The notes under the pieces were generated by a model. That model did not search any database, was not told where the DNA came from, and saw only the letters and a program-made list of their open reading frames with translations. Below, in pieces: positions 41,153-49,240 of a DNA stretch of 49,728 nt; position 1 is the first letter of the stretch; every line of letters begins with the position of its first letter. The stretch comes from Sphingomonadaceae bacterium (GTDB taxonomy: Bacteria > Pseudomonadota > Alphaproteobacteria > Sphingomonadales > Sphingomonadaceae): positions 15,576 to 65,303 of the forward strand of contig JACVCM010000004.1 of NCBI GenBank assembly GCA_016742125.1, read 5' to 3'. Made by a program: the position numbers and the translations under genes.

Positions 41153-42735
41153 TGGGACATTTTGACTATATCATCGTCGGCGCAGGCTCGGCGGGTTGCG
41201 TTCTTGCCAACCGATTGAGCGAGGATTCGCGCAAAAGCGTCTTGTTGATCGAGGCGGGTGAACGGGACTGGTCGCCGTACATCCATGTGCCTGCCGCGAT
41301 TGTGAAGGCCATCGGTAATCCGAAGCTCGACTGGATGCACTTGACCGAACCGGATGCCTCGCGGGACGGTCGCGTCGATTTATGGTCCGCAGGCAAGGGA
41401 CTTGGCGGATCGAGTTCGATCAACGGCATGCTCTATGTGCGCGGCGCTCCCGAGGATTTTGATGCCTGGGCGGCAATGGGCAATCCGGGTTGGAGCTACA
41501 CAGATGTCGCGCCGCTGTTCCGTCGAATGGAGAGTACGACATTTGGACAGGATCAGGTGCGCGGGCGCGACGGGCCGCTTGTCATCGAAGGGTTGCGGTC
41601 CCGCCATCCACTTGGTTCGGCGTTCGAAGCTGCGGCTGTCGAGGCGGGCTGGATCGCCAATAGCGATTACAACGGGCGCATTCAGGAAGGGATCGGTGCG
41701 CCACAAGTTACCCAGAAGCGCGGGCGGCGCTTTAGCGTGGCGCGCGGCTATCTAAATCCAGCGCGGCAACGCCAAAACCTTACGGTTCTGACTAAGGCGC
41801 AAGTCGACCGCTTGATGTTTGAGGGTCGGCGCTGCATCGGGGTCGACATACGCGATCGCGGGATGGTTCGGGGGACCGAGATCGTCCTCAGCGCAGGCGC
41901 GATGGGCAGCCCCAAGCTACTGATGCTGTCGGGAATCGGGCCGTCGGCGCATCTCGCCGAACATGGCATAAAGCTCGTTATGGCCAACCCGCATGTCGGT
42001 GGCAATGTGCAGGAACATCCGCATGTGCAGATAAGTCATGATGTGACGGTGCGCACCTATAATATGGACATTAACGGTCCGCGGGTGCCAATGCATCTGT
42101 TGAACTGGCTCCTGTTCCGGCGCGGGCCGGTGACCAGCGCCTATCCCCATGTGGTCGGCTTCTTTCGCAGCGATCCCGCTCTCAACGCACCTGACATGCA
42201 ATTGATGCTTGGGCCTTTTGCCTTTGCTCTGACGCCCGGAGGCGTGGTGCCTTATCTGAAGCCCGCAGTAACCGCAGTGCTTGCCTTGTCTTATCCGAAG
42301 AGTAAGGGGCGGATCTCTTTACGTGGGGCCGACCCCGAATTGCCGCCACGCATCGAGCTTTCCATGCTCGACCATCCCGACGATGTCGCGGCGCTGATCC
42401 GTGCGTTGCGGGTTGTGCGCAAGGTGTTTGTACAGCCCGCCTTCGCACAATACTCATTGGGTGAAAGGTTGCCGGGACCGACGCTGACCAGCGACGCCGA
42501 ACTCGAAGCCTATGCCCGCGCGACCAGCTGGCCGACCAATCATCCCATGGGCGGATGCCGTATGGGGCGGGCGGGTGAGGGCGTGGTCGACGAACGGCTG
42601 CGCGTACGTGGCGTGGACGGACTGCGTGTCGTCGATGCCTCGGTCATGCCGCGCCATGTCAGCGGCAATATCAACGGCGTGGTGGTGATGATTGCGGAAA
42701 ATGCATCAGATATGATCCGGCAGGATGCCCGATAG
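41152..42735 (+). CDS. GMC-family FAD oxidoreductase (choline dehydrogenase-like)
   Basis: A 527-residue flavoprotein. The start is ATG 41152 overlapping the TBDT3 stop. Features include YIIVGAGSAGCVLANRLSE (FAD Rossmann), LWSAGKGLGGSSSINGMLYVRG (GMC signature 1), GAMGSPKLLMLSGIGP (signature 2) and C-terminal NHPMGGCRMG plus MPRHVSGNINGVVVMIAENASDMI (active-site His region). It oxidises an alcohol to an aldehyde or ketone. It would act downstream of PhyH hydroxylation and upstream of aldehyde dehydrogenases, by inference from neighbours. Confidence 0.94.
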   Translation: MGHFDYIIVGAGSAGCVLANRLSEDSRKSVLLIEAGERDWSPYIHVPAAIVKAIGNPKLDWMHLTEPDASRDGRVDLWSAGKGLGGSSSINGMLYVRGAPEDFDAWAAMGNPGWSYTDVAPLFRRMESTTFGQDQVRGRDGPLVIEGLRSRHPLGSAFEAAAVEAGWIANSDYNGRIQEGIGAPQVTQKRGRRFSVARGYLNPARQRQNLTVLTKAQVDRLMFEGRRCIGVDIRDRGMVRGTEIVLSAGAMGSPKLLMLSGIGPSAHLAEHGIKLVMANPHVGGNVQEHPHVQISHDVTVRTYNMDINGPRVPMHLLNWLLFRRGPVTSAYPHVVGFFRSDPALNAPDMQLMLGPFAFALTPGGVVPYLKPAVTAVLALSYPKSKGRISLRGADPELPPRIELSMLDHPDDVAALIRALRVVRKVFVQPAFAQYSLGERLPGPTLTSDAELEAYARATSWPTNHPMGGCRMGRAGEGVVDERLRVRGVDGLRVVDASVMPRHVSGNINGVVVMIAENASDMIRQDAR

Positions 42736-42776
42736 GCGAAGTGAAAAGAGACTGTCCCTAAAGTGACGGTCACCCG

Positions 42777-44105
42777 TCAGGCCAGAATCTTGGTCCTGTT
42801 GACGGCGCGCAGTCCGCTGGCGATTACCAGTCCACCTACCAGGAACAATGCGGTTGCCATGGTCGCGATAGAATAGCGGATGAGCAGCGGATCGCCCAGA
42901 ACATTGTCGGTGTATAAGGCGATTGCCCAAGGGCCGACACCGCTACCGATAAGGCTGGCGATCAGCAGGTAGATCGCGATAATCTGCCCGCGCATCCGGT
43001 TCGGCGCTATCCCCAATATGCCAGCAGTCCCCGCCCCGAAGGGCATTGCGCCAAAGAACATCGCGGGCGCGAGCAATTGCAGGGAGCGGGTTGCGTCGCC
43101 CGCCAGCGGGAAGCTAACCACGAAGGGAGCGGAGAGCAGCACCGCAAGCAGCGGAACGATGAGGCCTGCGTCCTTGCGACCTTTGCCCGTGATCCAGTCG
43201 GACAATATCCCGCCAGTGACGACGCCGCCTGTGCCGAGGATCGACACATAGAGACCGAAGACCGCGCCAATCTCGCTCGCCTGCCAGCCATAAGTGCGGA
43301 TGAAGAAGGTCGGGACCCAGGCATTCATGGCAAAATTGGCGGCGGCAATAAGCGGCAGGCCGATGAACAGCGGGCCGAGGATCGCCGCATTGGCCAGCAT
43401 ATAGCGGACAGTTGCAGCAACAGGGGCAGGTGGGTCCACGCTGCCGCTCGCATCCGACCGGGGCGGCTCTCGCACCATAAGCAACAGGGCAACAAACAGA
43501 AATCCTGGAAGCGCGGCCAATATGAACGCCAGTTGCCAGTCCCGCACCTCACCAATGACCGGTAGCACGAAATTGGGATGTTCGCCAAGCCAGCCCAGCA
43601 GGGCACCGATCAACATGAAGGCAAGTCCCGATCCGGCAAAGGTCGATCCGGTGAAAAAGCCAATGGCACGACCCATTTTCTCGGGCGGGAAATAATCCCC
43701 GAGCAGCGACATGCCAGCAGGGGTCAGGGTCGCTTCGCCCACGCCAACGAACATTCGGCCAATCAGCAGCAGCAAAAAGCCAGTCGCCAGCCCGCACACG
43801 AAAGTGGCAATCGAGAACAGTATCGTTCCCGCGATTATGATGCCGACACGGTTCCGCGTGTCGGCCATACGTCCTAGGGGGATGGAGAATATGCCATAGA
43901 AGATGGCAAAGGCGAAGCCCTGGAGGATGCTGATCTGCGTGTCGCTGATGCCCAGATCGGCTTTCAGCGGTTCGACGAGAAGGTTGATCACCTGCCGCTC
44001 GAGCAACGAGACGCACGCTCCGAAGCAGAGGACGAAGACAACAAACCAGGCATAAAGATCGCTACGAAAAGCGAAGCGGTTGGGTGTGGCGACAGTACCA
44101 CTCAT
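42777..44105 (-). CDS. MFS transporter
   Basis: A 442-residue, roughly 12-helix MFS transporter. The motif-A loop is IPLGRMADTRNRVGIIIAG; the N-terminal block LERQVINLLVEPLKADLGISDTQISILQGFAFAIFYGIFS is typical of the Spinster-like/hexuronate carrier branch used for organic acids and aromatics. Its ATG overlaps the aldehyde dehydrogenase stop (ATGA). It probably takes up or exports an acidic intermediate. It is the last gene of the operon begun at 46488. Confidence 0.9.
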   Translation of the reverse strand: MSGTVATPNRFAFRSDLYAWFVVFVLCFGACVSLLERQVINLLVEPLKADLGISDTQISILQGFAFAIFYGIFSIPLGRMADTRNRVGIIIAGTILFSIATFVCGLATGFLLLLIGRMFVGVGEATLTPAGMSLLGDYFPPEKMGRAIGFFTGSTFAGSGLAFMLIGALLGWLGEHPNFVLPVIGEVRDWQLAFILAALPGFLFVALLLMVREPPRSDASGSVDPPAPVAATVRYMLANAAILGPLFIGLPLIAAANFAMNAWVPTFFIRTYGWQASEIGAVFGLYVSILGTGGVVTGGILSDWITGKGRKDAGLIVPLLAVLLSAPFVVSFPLAGDATRSLQLLAPAMFFGAMPFGAGTAGILGIAPNRMRGQIIAIYLLIASLIGSGVGPWAIALYTDNVLGDPLLIRYSIATMATALFLVGGLVIASGLRAVNRTKILA

Positions 44106-45589
44106 AGCAATGCCAGTGCGGTTTTGGACTTGAGATAACCCTCGACGCCCTCGCGGCCGCCCTCTACGCCAATGCCCGATGCCTTCAGGCCTTCCATCGG
44201 AATGGACGGATCGGCCCAGGCATGGCAGTTCACATATATCATTCCCGCCTCCATATGCTTCATGACATGATTGGCATCGCGCCAGCGCTGAGTCCAGACG
44301 CTGCCCGCAAGGCCGTAGGGTGTGGCGTTGGCAGACGCGATAGCGGCGTCGAGATCGGTGAAGCTTTCGACTGCGACGACCGGTCCAAACACCTCCTCCT
44401 GCGCCATACGTGCGTTTTGCGGAAGGTCCGAGACGATGACCGGGTTGGCATAGAAGCCGTCGCGGGTTTCGGTGACGGCGTCGTTGGAGAGGGTTGCACC
44501 GGTGGTCTTGGCATCGTCCACCAGATCGAAAATCCGTTGCTGCTGTTTTGCCGAGATGATCGGGCCGAGCGAGGCTTCGGCGTCGAAAGTCGAGCCGGGT
44601 CGTTTGGCGCCAGCATGGCCTTTCAGCTTTTCGATAAACATGTCGTGGACCACCTCATGCACCAATATTCGGGCACTGGCGACGCAGACCTGGCCTGCAT
44701 TGCCGAAGGACGAGCCCGCCAGCCCGGCTGCCGCCCAGTCGAGATCGGCATCGTCCATCACGATCGCCGAGCATTTGCCGCCAAGCTCGAGCGAGTGCTT
44801 TTTGAACGTGGCGCCAGCAACAGCGCCGATGTCGCGGCCGACCCGGGTCGAGCCGGTAAAGCTGATCTTGTCGACGCCATCATGGCGCACGAGCGCCGCT
44901 CCGGCCTCGTCGCCCCTGCCAGTCAGGATGTTGATTGCACCCGCCGGAAATCCTGCCTCTACCGCGAGCTTGCCCAAGAGCAGCGACGATAGAGACGCAT
45001 CCTCGGGCGGCTTCAATATGACGCTGCATCCCGCCGCAAGCGCGGGTGCAACGCGGACGCAGGCCATCACGAAAGGGAAATTCCACGGGATGATCGAAGC
45101 GACCACGCCGATGGGCGAACGGTCGACAAGACAGCGTAGTTCGGTTCCGGGCGGGGCGTAGCCGATCGACGGATATTTGATGCTGCCCTCGATTGTCCCG
45201 GCAACGCCCGCATAATGACGGAAGATGCCGGCGCTTGCCGGGATGTCGCCATATAGCGCCTCAACATAGGGTCTTACACCGTCCGCCGCCTCGATCGTGG
45301 CGATGACATCAACATGTGCTTCGATCAACTCGGCGAGCTTGAGCATGAGCCGCGCGCGGGCGGCTGGCAGAAGCTTGCCCCACTCGCCCGCCATCGCTGA
45401 TTGCGCGGCATCGACGGCCGCGTCGATTTCGCTTTGGCCGGCAAGCGCGATTCCCGAAATTTCGCTGCCGTCGGACGGGCTTATCGAAGACAGCACAGCG
45501 CCTGTTCCAAGCCATTCGTTGCCGATCAGCACTCGCCCCGCCACACCCTCGAGCGACTGCAATGCCGAAGCCACCTTGTCCGCATTCAT
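44102..45589 (-). CDS. Aldehyde dehydrogenase 2
   Basis: A 495-residue NAD(P)-dependent aldehyde dehydrogenase. Motifs: VVASIIPWNFPFVMA, ISFTGSTRVGRDI, LELGGKCSAIV (Glu), NAGQVCVASARILV (catalytic Cys) and EEVFGPVVAVESF. Its start overlaps the stop of the ICL/PEP-mutase-family gene (ATGA). It lies between that enzyme and the MFS transporter. Semialdehyde oxidation of a side-chain fragment is a possible role. Confidence 0.95.
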   Translation of the reverse strand: MNADKVASALQSLEGVAGRVLIGNEWLGTGAVLSSISPSDGSEISGIALAGQSEIDAAVDAAQSAMAGEWGKLLPAARARLMLKLAELIEAHVDVIATIEAADGVRPYVEALYGDIPASAGIFRHYAGVAGTIEGSIKYPSIGYAPPGTELRCLVDRSPIGVVASIIPWNFPFVMACVRVAPALAAGCSVILKPPEDASLSSLLLGKLAVEAGFPAGAINILTGRGDEAGAALVRHDGVDKISFTGSTRVGRDIGAVAGATFKKHSLELGGKCSAIVMDDADLDWAAAGLAGSSFGNAGQVCVASARILVHEVVHDMFIEKLKGHAGAKRPGSTFDAEASLGPIISAKQQQRIFDLVDDAKTTGATLSNDAVTETRDGFYANPVIVSDLPQNARMAQEEVFGPVVAVESFTDLDAAIASANATPYGLAGSVWTQRWRDANHVMKHMEAGMIYVNCHAWADPSIPMEGLKASGIGVEGGREGVEGYLKSKTALALL

Positions 45590-46488
45590 GCCTTTTCTCC
45601 ATATCCGGCGATATGCATCGCGAATTCGTCGGTGCCGATGATGGCGTTGATATCTTTCAGGCTGGTCATTGTTTCGCGCGACCCGGCACTGGTCCCCGAG
45701 GACGTGATCTCAGCGAAGGCCCGGCCCATCGCATGTGCGCTGGACTGCAGCGCAGTGGCCGGGAACAGGGCGAGCGAAAAGCCTGCAGCCTCAGCCTCAT
45801 GCGCCCGGTCAAAGGGAGAACCTCCGCCCTCGAGCAGATTGTGCACGAGCGGAACCGAGGCGCCGAAATTCGCAATTATGCGTGTGATGTCGTCCGGCTG
45901 CGTCACGCTCTCGACAAAGAACAGGTCGCAGCCTGCTTCGATATAGGCTTCACCCCGCGCCAAGGCTTCGTCGAGGCCTTGCGTGGTCATCGCGTCGGTG
46001 CGCGCGCTGATCAGGAAATCGTCTGAAGTCCTCGCATCCTGTGCCGCCTTGATCTTGCCCACCATCTCCCCAACCGGCACCATCGGCCGCCCGCGCACAT
46101 GCGTGACCGGCTTGATAGCGACCTGATCTTCTATCTGTACCGCCGAAGCGCCCGCGCGGCACAGCCCGCGCACCAGCCTTTGCAGGTTGGCGGCATTGCC
46201 ATAGCCGCTATCGCCATCGACAAAGACCGGGATTGTCACGCGGTCGGCGATCCGGGTTACGACGTCGACAAGCTCGGTCGCGCTGGCTAAGCCCACGTCG
46301 GGCAAGGCCAGTTGGGTGAGTGCAACCGCCGCGCCCGAAACAAATACGGCCTCACAGCCATGATGCTGCGCCAAAATCGCCGACAGCGGGTCGAACACGC
46401 CGGGAGCGACCAATATCTGATTTTGCCTGAGGCGTGCGCGCAGCTTCATTATGGTGCAAGCGTTGTTCGCGATCGCGGCGGCGCGCAT
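45586..46488 (-). CDS. Isocitrate lyase/PEP mutase superfamily enzyme
   Basis: A TIM-barrel enzyme of about 300 residues. I use ATG 46488, preceded by GGGGGCACG; ATG 46449 (MKLRARLRQ) is a plausible shorter start. Motifs: ILVAPGVFDPLSAILAQ, VFVSGAAVALTQLALPDVGLA, VFVDGDSGYGNAANLQRLVRGL and AVQIEDQV (Mg site). The KKCGH catalytic loop of true isocitrate and methylisocitrate lyases is absent (PVTHVRGR instead), so an oxaloacetate-decarboxylase- or carboxyphosphonoenolpyruvate-like C-C cleavage is more likely. It leads an operon with an aldehyde dehydrogenase and an MFS transporter. Confidence 0.88.
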   Translation of the reverse strand: MRAAAIANNACTIMKLRARLRQNQILVAPGVFDPLSAILAQHHGCEAVFVSGAAVALTQLALPDVGLASATELVDVVTRIADRVTIPVFVDGDSGYGNAANLQRLVRGLCRAGASAVQIEDQVAIKPVTHVRGRPMVPVGEMVGKIKAAQDARTSDDFLISARTDAMTTQGLDEALARGEAYIEAGCDLFFVESVTQPDDITRIIANFGASVPLVHNLLEGGGSPFDRAHEAEAAGFSLALFPATALQSSAHAMGRAFAEITSSGTSAGSRETMTSLKDINAIIGTDEFAMHIAGYGEKA

Positions 46489-46503
46489 CGTGCCCCCAGT
46501 TTT

Positions 46504-46520
46504 CGTTCGCCACGCGGATA
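46504..46520. promoter_or_regulatory. Probable IclR operator g
   Basis: CGTTCGC-CAC-GCGGATA lies between the divergent ICL-family and FAD oxidase C genes. The second half matches the consensus exactly and the whole site resembles operator d in reverse complement. Confidence 0.55.
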
Positions 46521-46570
46521 AAGCGGGGCTGTTCCTGCCCGATTTTATCTGGCAGCGTGTAACTCGACCC

Positions 46571-48109
46571 ATGTCTCCGCACGCTATCCATTCAACCGAC
46601 ATCATCGATAGCCTTGCCGCAATCTGCGGCGCCGATAATGTGCTGGTCGATATGGAGAGCCGCGCACTGTTTGCGCAGGATGTTTATGGGCAGGGAAAGA
46701 CCCCCCTCGCAGTGGTTCGCCCACCTACCCGTGAGGCGGCGGCCAAGGCGGTTGCGGCAGCGGCGCGGGCAGGCGTTGCCATTTTCCCGCGCGGCGGAGG
46801 AATGAGCTATACCGACGCCTTTCTGCCAACCGTCGAAGCGGCAATCATGGTCGACACGGGCGCACTGGACCGCATCGTCAACATCGATCCGCGCGCTCTC
46901 CATGCCACCGTCGAAAGCGGCTGCACTTGGGCGAAGCTTGACGACGAGCTCGCGGTACATGGCCTGCGCGCCCGCTTCTGGGGGCCGTTTTCGGGCCATG
47001 ACGCAACTGTGGGCGGCTCACTCTCCAACGGCACGGCGACGTTCGGGAGCGGGATTTCCGGAACATCTGGCGACAATATCCTTTCTGTCGAGGTAGCGTT
47101 GGCCGATGGCCGCGTCATCCACACGGGTATGGATGCGCAGCTTGGTCACGATCCATTCTTTTCGCAATATGGCCCTAACCTTACCGGCCTTTTCGCCAAT
47201 GATGCAGGTGCGCTGGGGCTGAAACTCAGCATCACCTTGCCTCTCCAGCCACGCGCGGGGCATGTCGAGGGCGTATCGGCAATATTCCCCGACTTCGACC
47301 GCATGGCGGCGGCAATGGAGGCTGTGGCCCGGCAGGGGCTGGCAAGCGAAATTTTTGCCATGGATCCAGTTGTTACCGCGCAATTCGCCGGCGAGCCCGA
47401 TCTTCGCACCGACTTAAAGATGCTACTGGAAATCGGCAAAGGGCCGGGCGGGCTCAAACGGATGTTCAGGACAGTCACGGGTGGCCGCGCCTTCCTGAAA
47501 ACGCCCGGCTTCCACGCCCATTTCGTTGTCGAAGGGCGCGACCGGCTAGACGCGCTGGCTAAAGCTGCGGTGGTACGGCACCATCTGGTCGGCGCGCGCG
47601 AGATACCGAACAGCGTACCTTCGGCGGTGCGTGCAGTTCCTTTCTCGCCGCTGCCTGTCACCGATCCCAGGGGGCGGCGTGTGCTGCCGATCCACGGTAT
47701 CCTTCCTTATGCGCAGGCGGCTTCGTTGCACGCGGCCGTCATGGCAATTGTTGCGCGCCATGCAGATGAGGCCGAGGCGGCGTCGCTGGTGGTCGGGACC
47801 AGTTTTTTTGGCATTGGTAACAATGCCTTTCTGTACGAGCCGGTCTTCTACTGGCCCGATGCGTTGTCCGAATATCAGGCGCGAAAAACCGTCAGCGAAA
47901 TGCGCTATCCAGCGAACGATCTGGCGCGTGCGCTGGTCGAGCGGATGCGCGAGCAGATGGTCGCGGCGATGTTCGACCATGGAGCGGCGCATCTGCAGAT
48001 CGGAAAGAAATATCCCTATCTGCAAGATCGGGAGGCGTCATTGCTGCGCAGCATCAAGGCAGCCATCGACCCCAACAACCTGATGAATCCCGGGGCGCTC
48101 GGGCTGTGA
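46571..48109 (+). CDS. FAD-linked oxidase C, VAO/PCMH family
   Basis: A 512-residue paralogue of oxidases A and B. I place the start at ATG 46571 (MSPHAIHSTD), because longer frames would overlap the divergent gene and the operator. Motifs: FPRGGGMSYTDAFLP, GCTWAKLDDEL, FWGPFSGHDATVGGSLSNG, AHLQIGKKYPY and DPNNLMNPGALGL. The stop overlaps the GTG start of the monooxygenase. It is the third copy in the window, and the three may handle different oxidation states or ring substituents of one compound. Confidence 0.9.
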   Translation: MSPHAIHSTDIIDSLAAICGADNVLVDMESRALFAQDVYGQGKTPLAVVRPPTREAAAKAVAAAARAGVAIFPRGGGMSYTDAFLPTVEAAIMVDTGALDRIVNIDPRALHATVESGCTWAKLDDELAVHGLRARFWGPFSGHDATVGGSLSNGTATFGSGISGTSGDNILSVEVALADGRVIHTGMDAQLGHDPFFSQYGPNLTGLFANDAGALGLKLSITLPLQPRAGHVEGVSAIFPDFDRMAAAMEAVARQGLASEIFAMDPVVTAQFAGEPDLRTDLKMLLEIGKGPGGLKRMFRTVTGGRAFLKTPGFHAHFVVEGRDRLDALAKAAVVRHHLVGAREIPNSVPSAVRAVPFSPLPVTDPRGRRVLPIHGILPYAQAASLHAAVMAIVARHADEAEAASLVVGTSFFGIGNNAFLYEPVFYWPDALSEYQARKTVSEMRYPANDLARALVERMREQMVAAMFDHGAAHLQIGKKYPYLQDREASLLRSIKAAIDPNNLMNPGALGL

Positions 48110-49230
48110 AGGGCGCGGATGTTGCCATTGTCGGCGCTGGTATCGGCGGTTTGACTGCGGCGATTGCGCTGCAAAAGGCCGGGTGCAAGGTCAGGATATA
48201 TGAACGGGCAGACCGGCTCGGCGATGTCGGTGCGGGCATCACGATCACGCCCAACGCGTGGAAAGGGCTGGCCGCGCTCGGACTTGGCGGCGCGCTCGAG
48301 GCTGAAGCCGACGAAGTCCCACATCAGGCGATCCGCCAGCACCAGAGCGGTGCGCCAATTGCCGAAATTCCGCGCGGGAGCGTTACGCGGCAAACCTATG
48401 GCGCACCTTATGTAATGCTGCATCGCGCCGACCTGCACAAGATTCTCGTTGATGCTGTGCGTGGCGTTGACGCCAATGCCATCCTGCTCGGGCAGGGTGT
48501 CAACGACGCCGCACAGATCGATGCCGACGCGGTCATCGCCGCCGACGGCATCAAGTCGGTGGTGCGCAGCCGGGTCTTTGCCGATCCCGAACCGCGCTTT
48601 ACCGGGCATCTGGCTTGGCGTGGGCTGGTGCCTGCCGAGCGGCTGCCCGCATCGGCGAGCGTCCCGGGTTCGGTGGTCTGGGCAGGGCCAGGGCGCATAT
48701 TCGTGCGCTATCCGATCCGGCATGGAGCGTTGGTCAATTTCGTCGGGCTGACGCGAAGTGACGAGTGGCGGGGCGAGGGCTGGTCGCAGCTTGCCGTCAA
48801 AGATGACGTGCTTGCCGAATATGCGGGCTGGCACTCCGACATCATCGACACGATACAAGCCGCTGAGGACGACACGATCATCACCTGGGGTCTGTTCGCG
48901 CGGGAACCGCTGAAACATATCGTCGAAGGGCGCATTGCGCTTCTAGGTGATGCGGCACATCCGATGCTGCCCTTCATGGGGCAGGGGGCGGCGATGGCCA
49001 TTGAAGACGGCGTTGTGCTGGGGCGCGCGTTTGCGGGAGCAGACAGCGTAACTGAAGCGCTCGACCGCTACGCCGCCGCGCGCATTCCGCGAACCTCATT
49101 CATCCAGCAGGAATCGGCAGCTGGGGCCGACCGCCTCCAGTTCGAGGTCGCCAAGACGGCGCAAGCGCCGTCGCGGACCGAGGATACGCTCGGCATATTT
49201 CATTTCGATCCGGCAACAGCGCCGGTCTGA
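48106..49230 (+). CDS. FAD-dependent monooxygenase 2, salicylate hydroxylase-like
   Basis: A 374-residue group A monooxygenase starting at GTG 48106, with GTGA overlap. Motifs: VAIVGAGIGGLTAAIALQKAG, GAGITITPNAWKGLAALGLG, AADGIKSVVRSRVF (DG) and GRIALLGDAAHPMLPFMGQGAAMAIEDGVVL (GD). The family includes salicylate, 6-hydroxynicotinate and related hydroxylases that can decarboxylate. It is followed 10 nt later by an aldehyde dehydrogenase with a GGAGGA ribosome site. Substrate not assigned. Confidence 0.93.
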   Translation: MKGADVAIVGAGIGGLTAAIALQKAGCKVRIYERADRLGDVGAGITITPNAWKGLAALGLGGALEAEADEVPHQAIRQHQSGAPIAEIPRGSVTRQTYGAPYVMLHRADLHKILVDAVRGVDANAILLGQGVNDAAQIDADAVIAADGIKSVVRSRVFADPEPRFTGHLAWRGLVPAERLPASASVPGSVVWAGPGRIFVRYPIRHGALVNFVGLTRSDEWRGEGWSQLAVKDDVLAEYAGWHSDIIDTIQAAEDDTIITWGLFAREPLKHIVEGRIALLGDAAHPMLPFMGQGAAMAIEDGVVLGRAFAGADSVTEALDRYAAARIPRTSFIQQESAAGADRLQFEVAKTAQAPSRTEDTLGIFHFDPATAPV

Positions 49231-49240
49231 GGAGGACCCA

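Noticed and set aside
42764..42779. TGACGG-TCAC-CCGTCA hairpin at the MFS stop
   Set aside because: The stem is only 6 bp with no T-run; it could help termination between the convergent genes but is too weak to call.
44222..44992. 256-residue plus-strand open frame
   Set aside because: It is antisense to aldehyde dehydrogenase 2, with no domain features.
48016..48918. 300-residue minus-strand open frame
   Set aside because: It is antisense to oxidase C and monooxygenase 2, both clear genes that overlap as GTGA.
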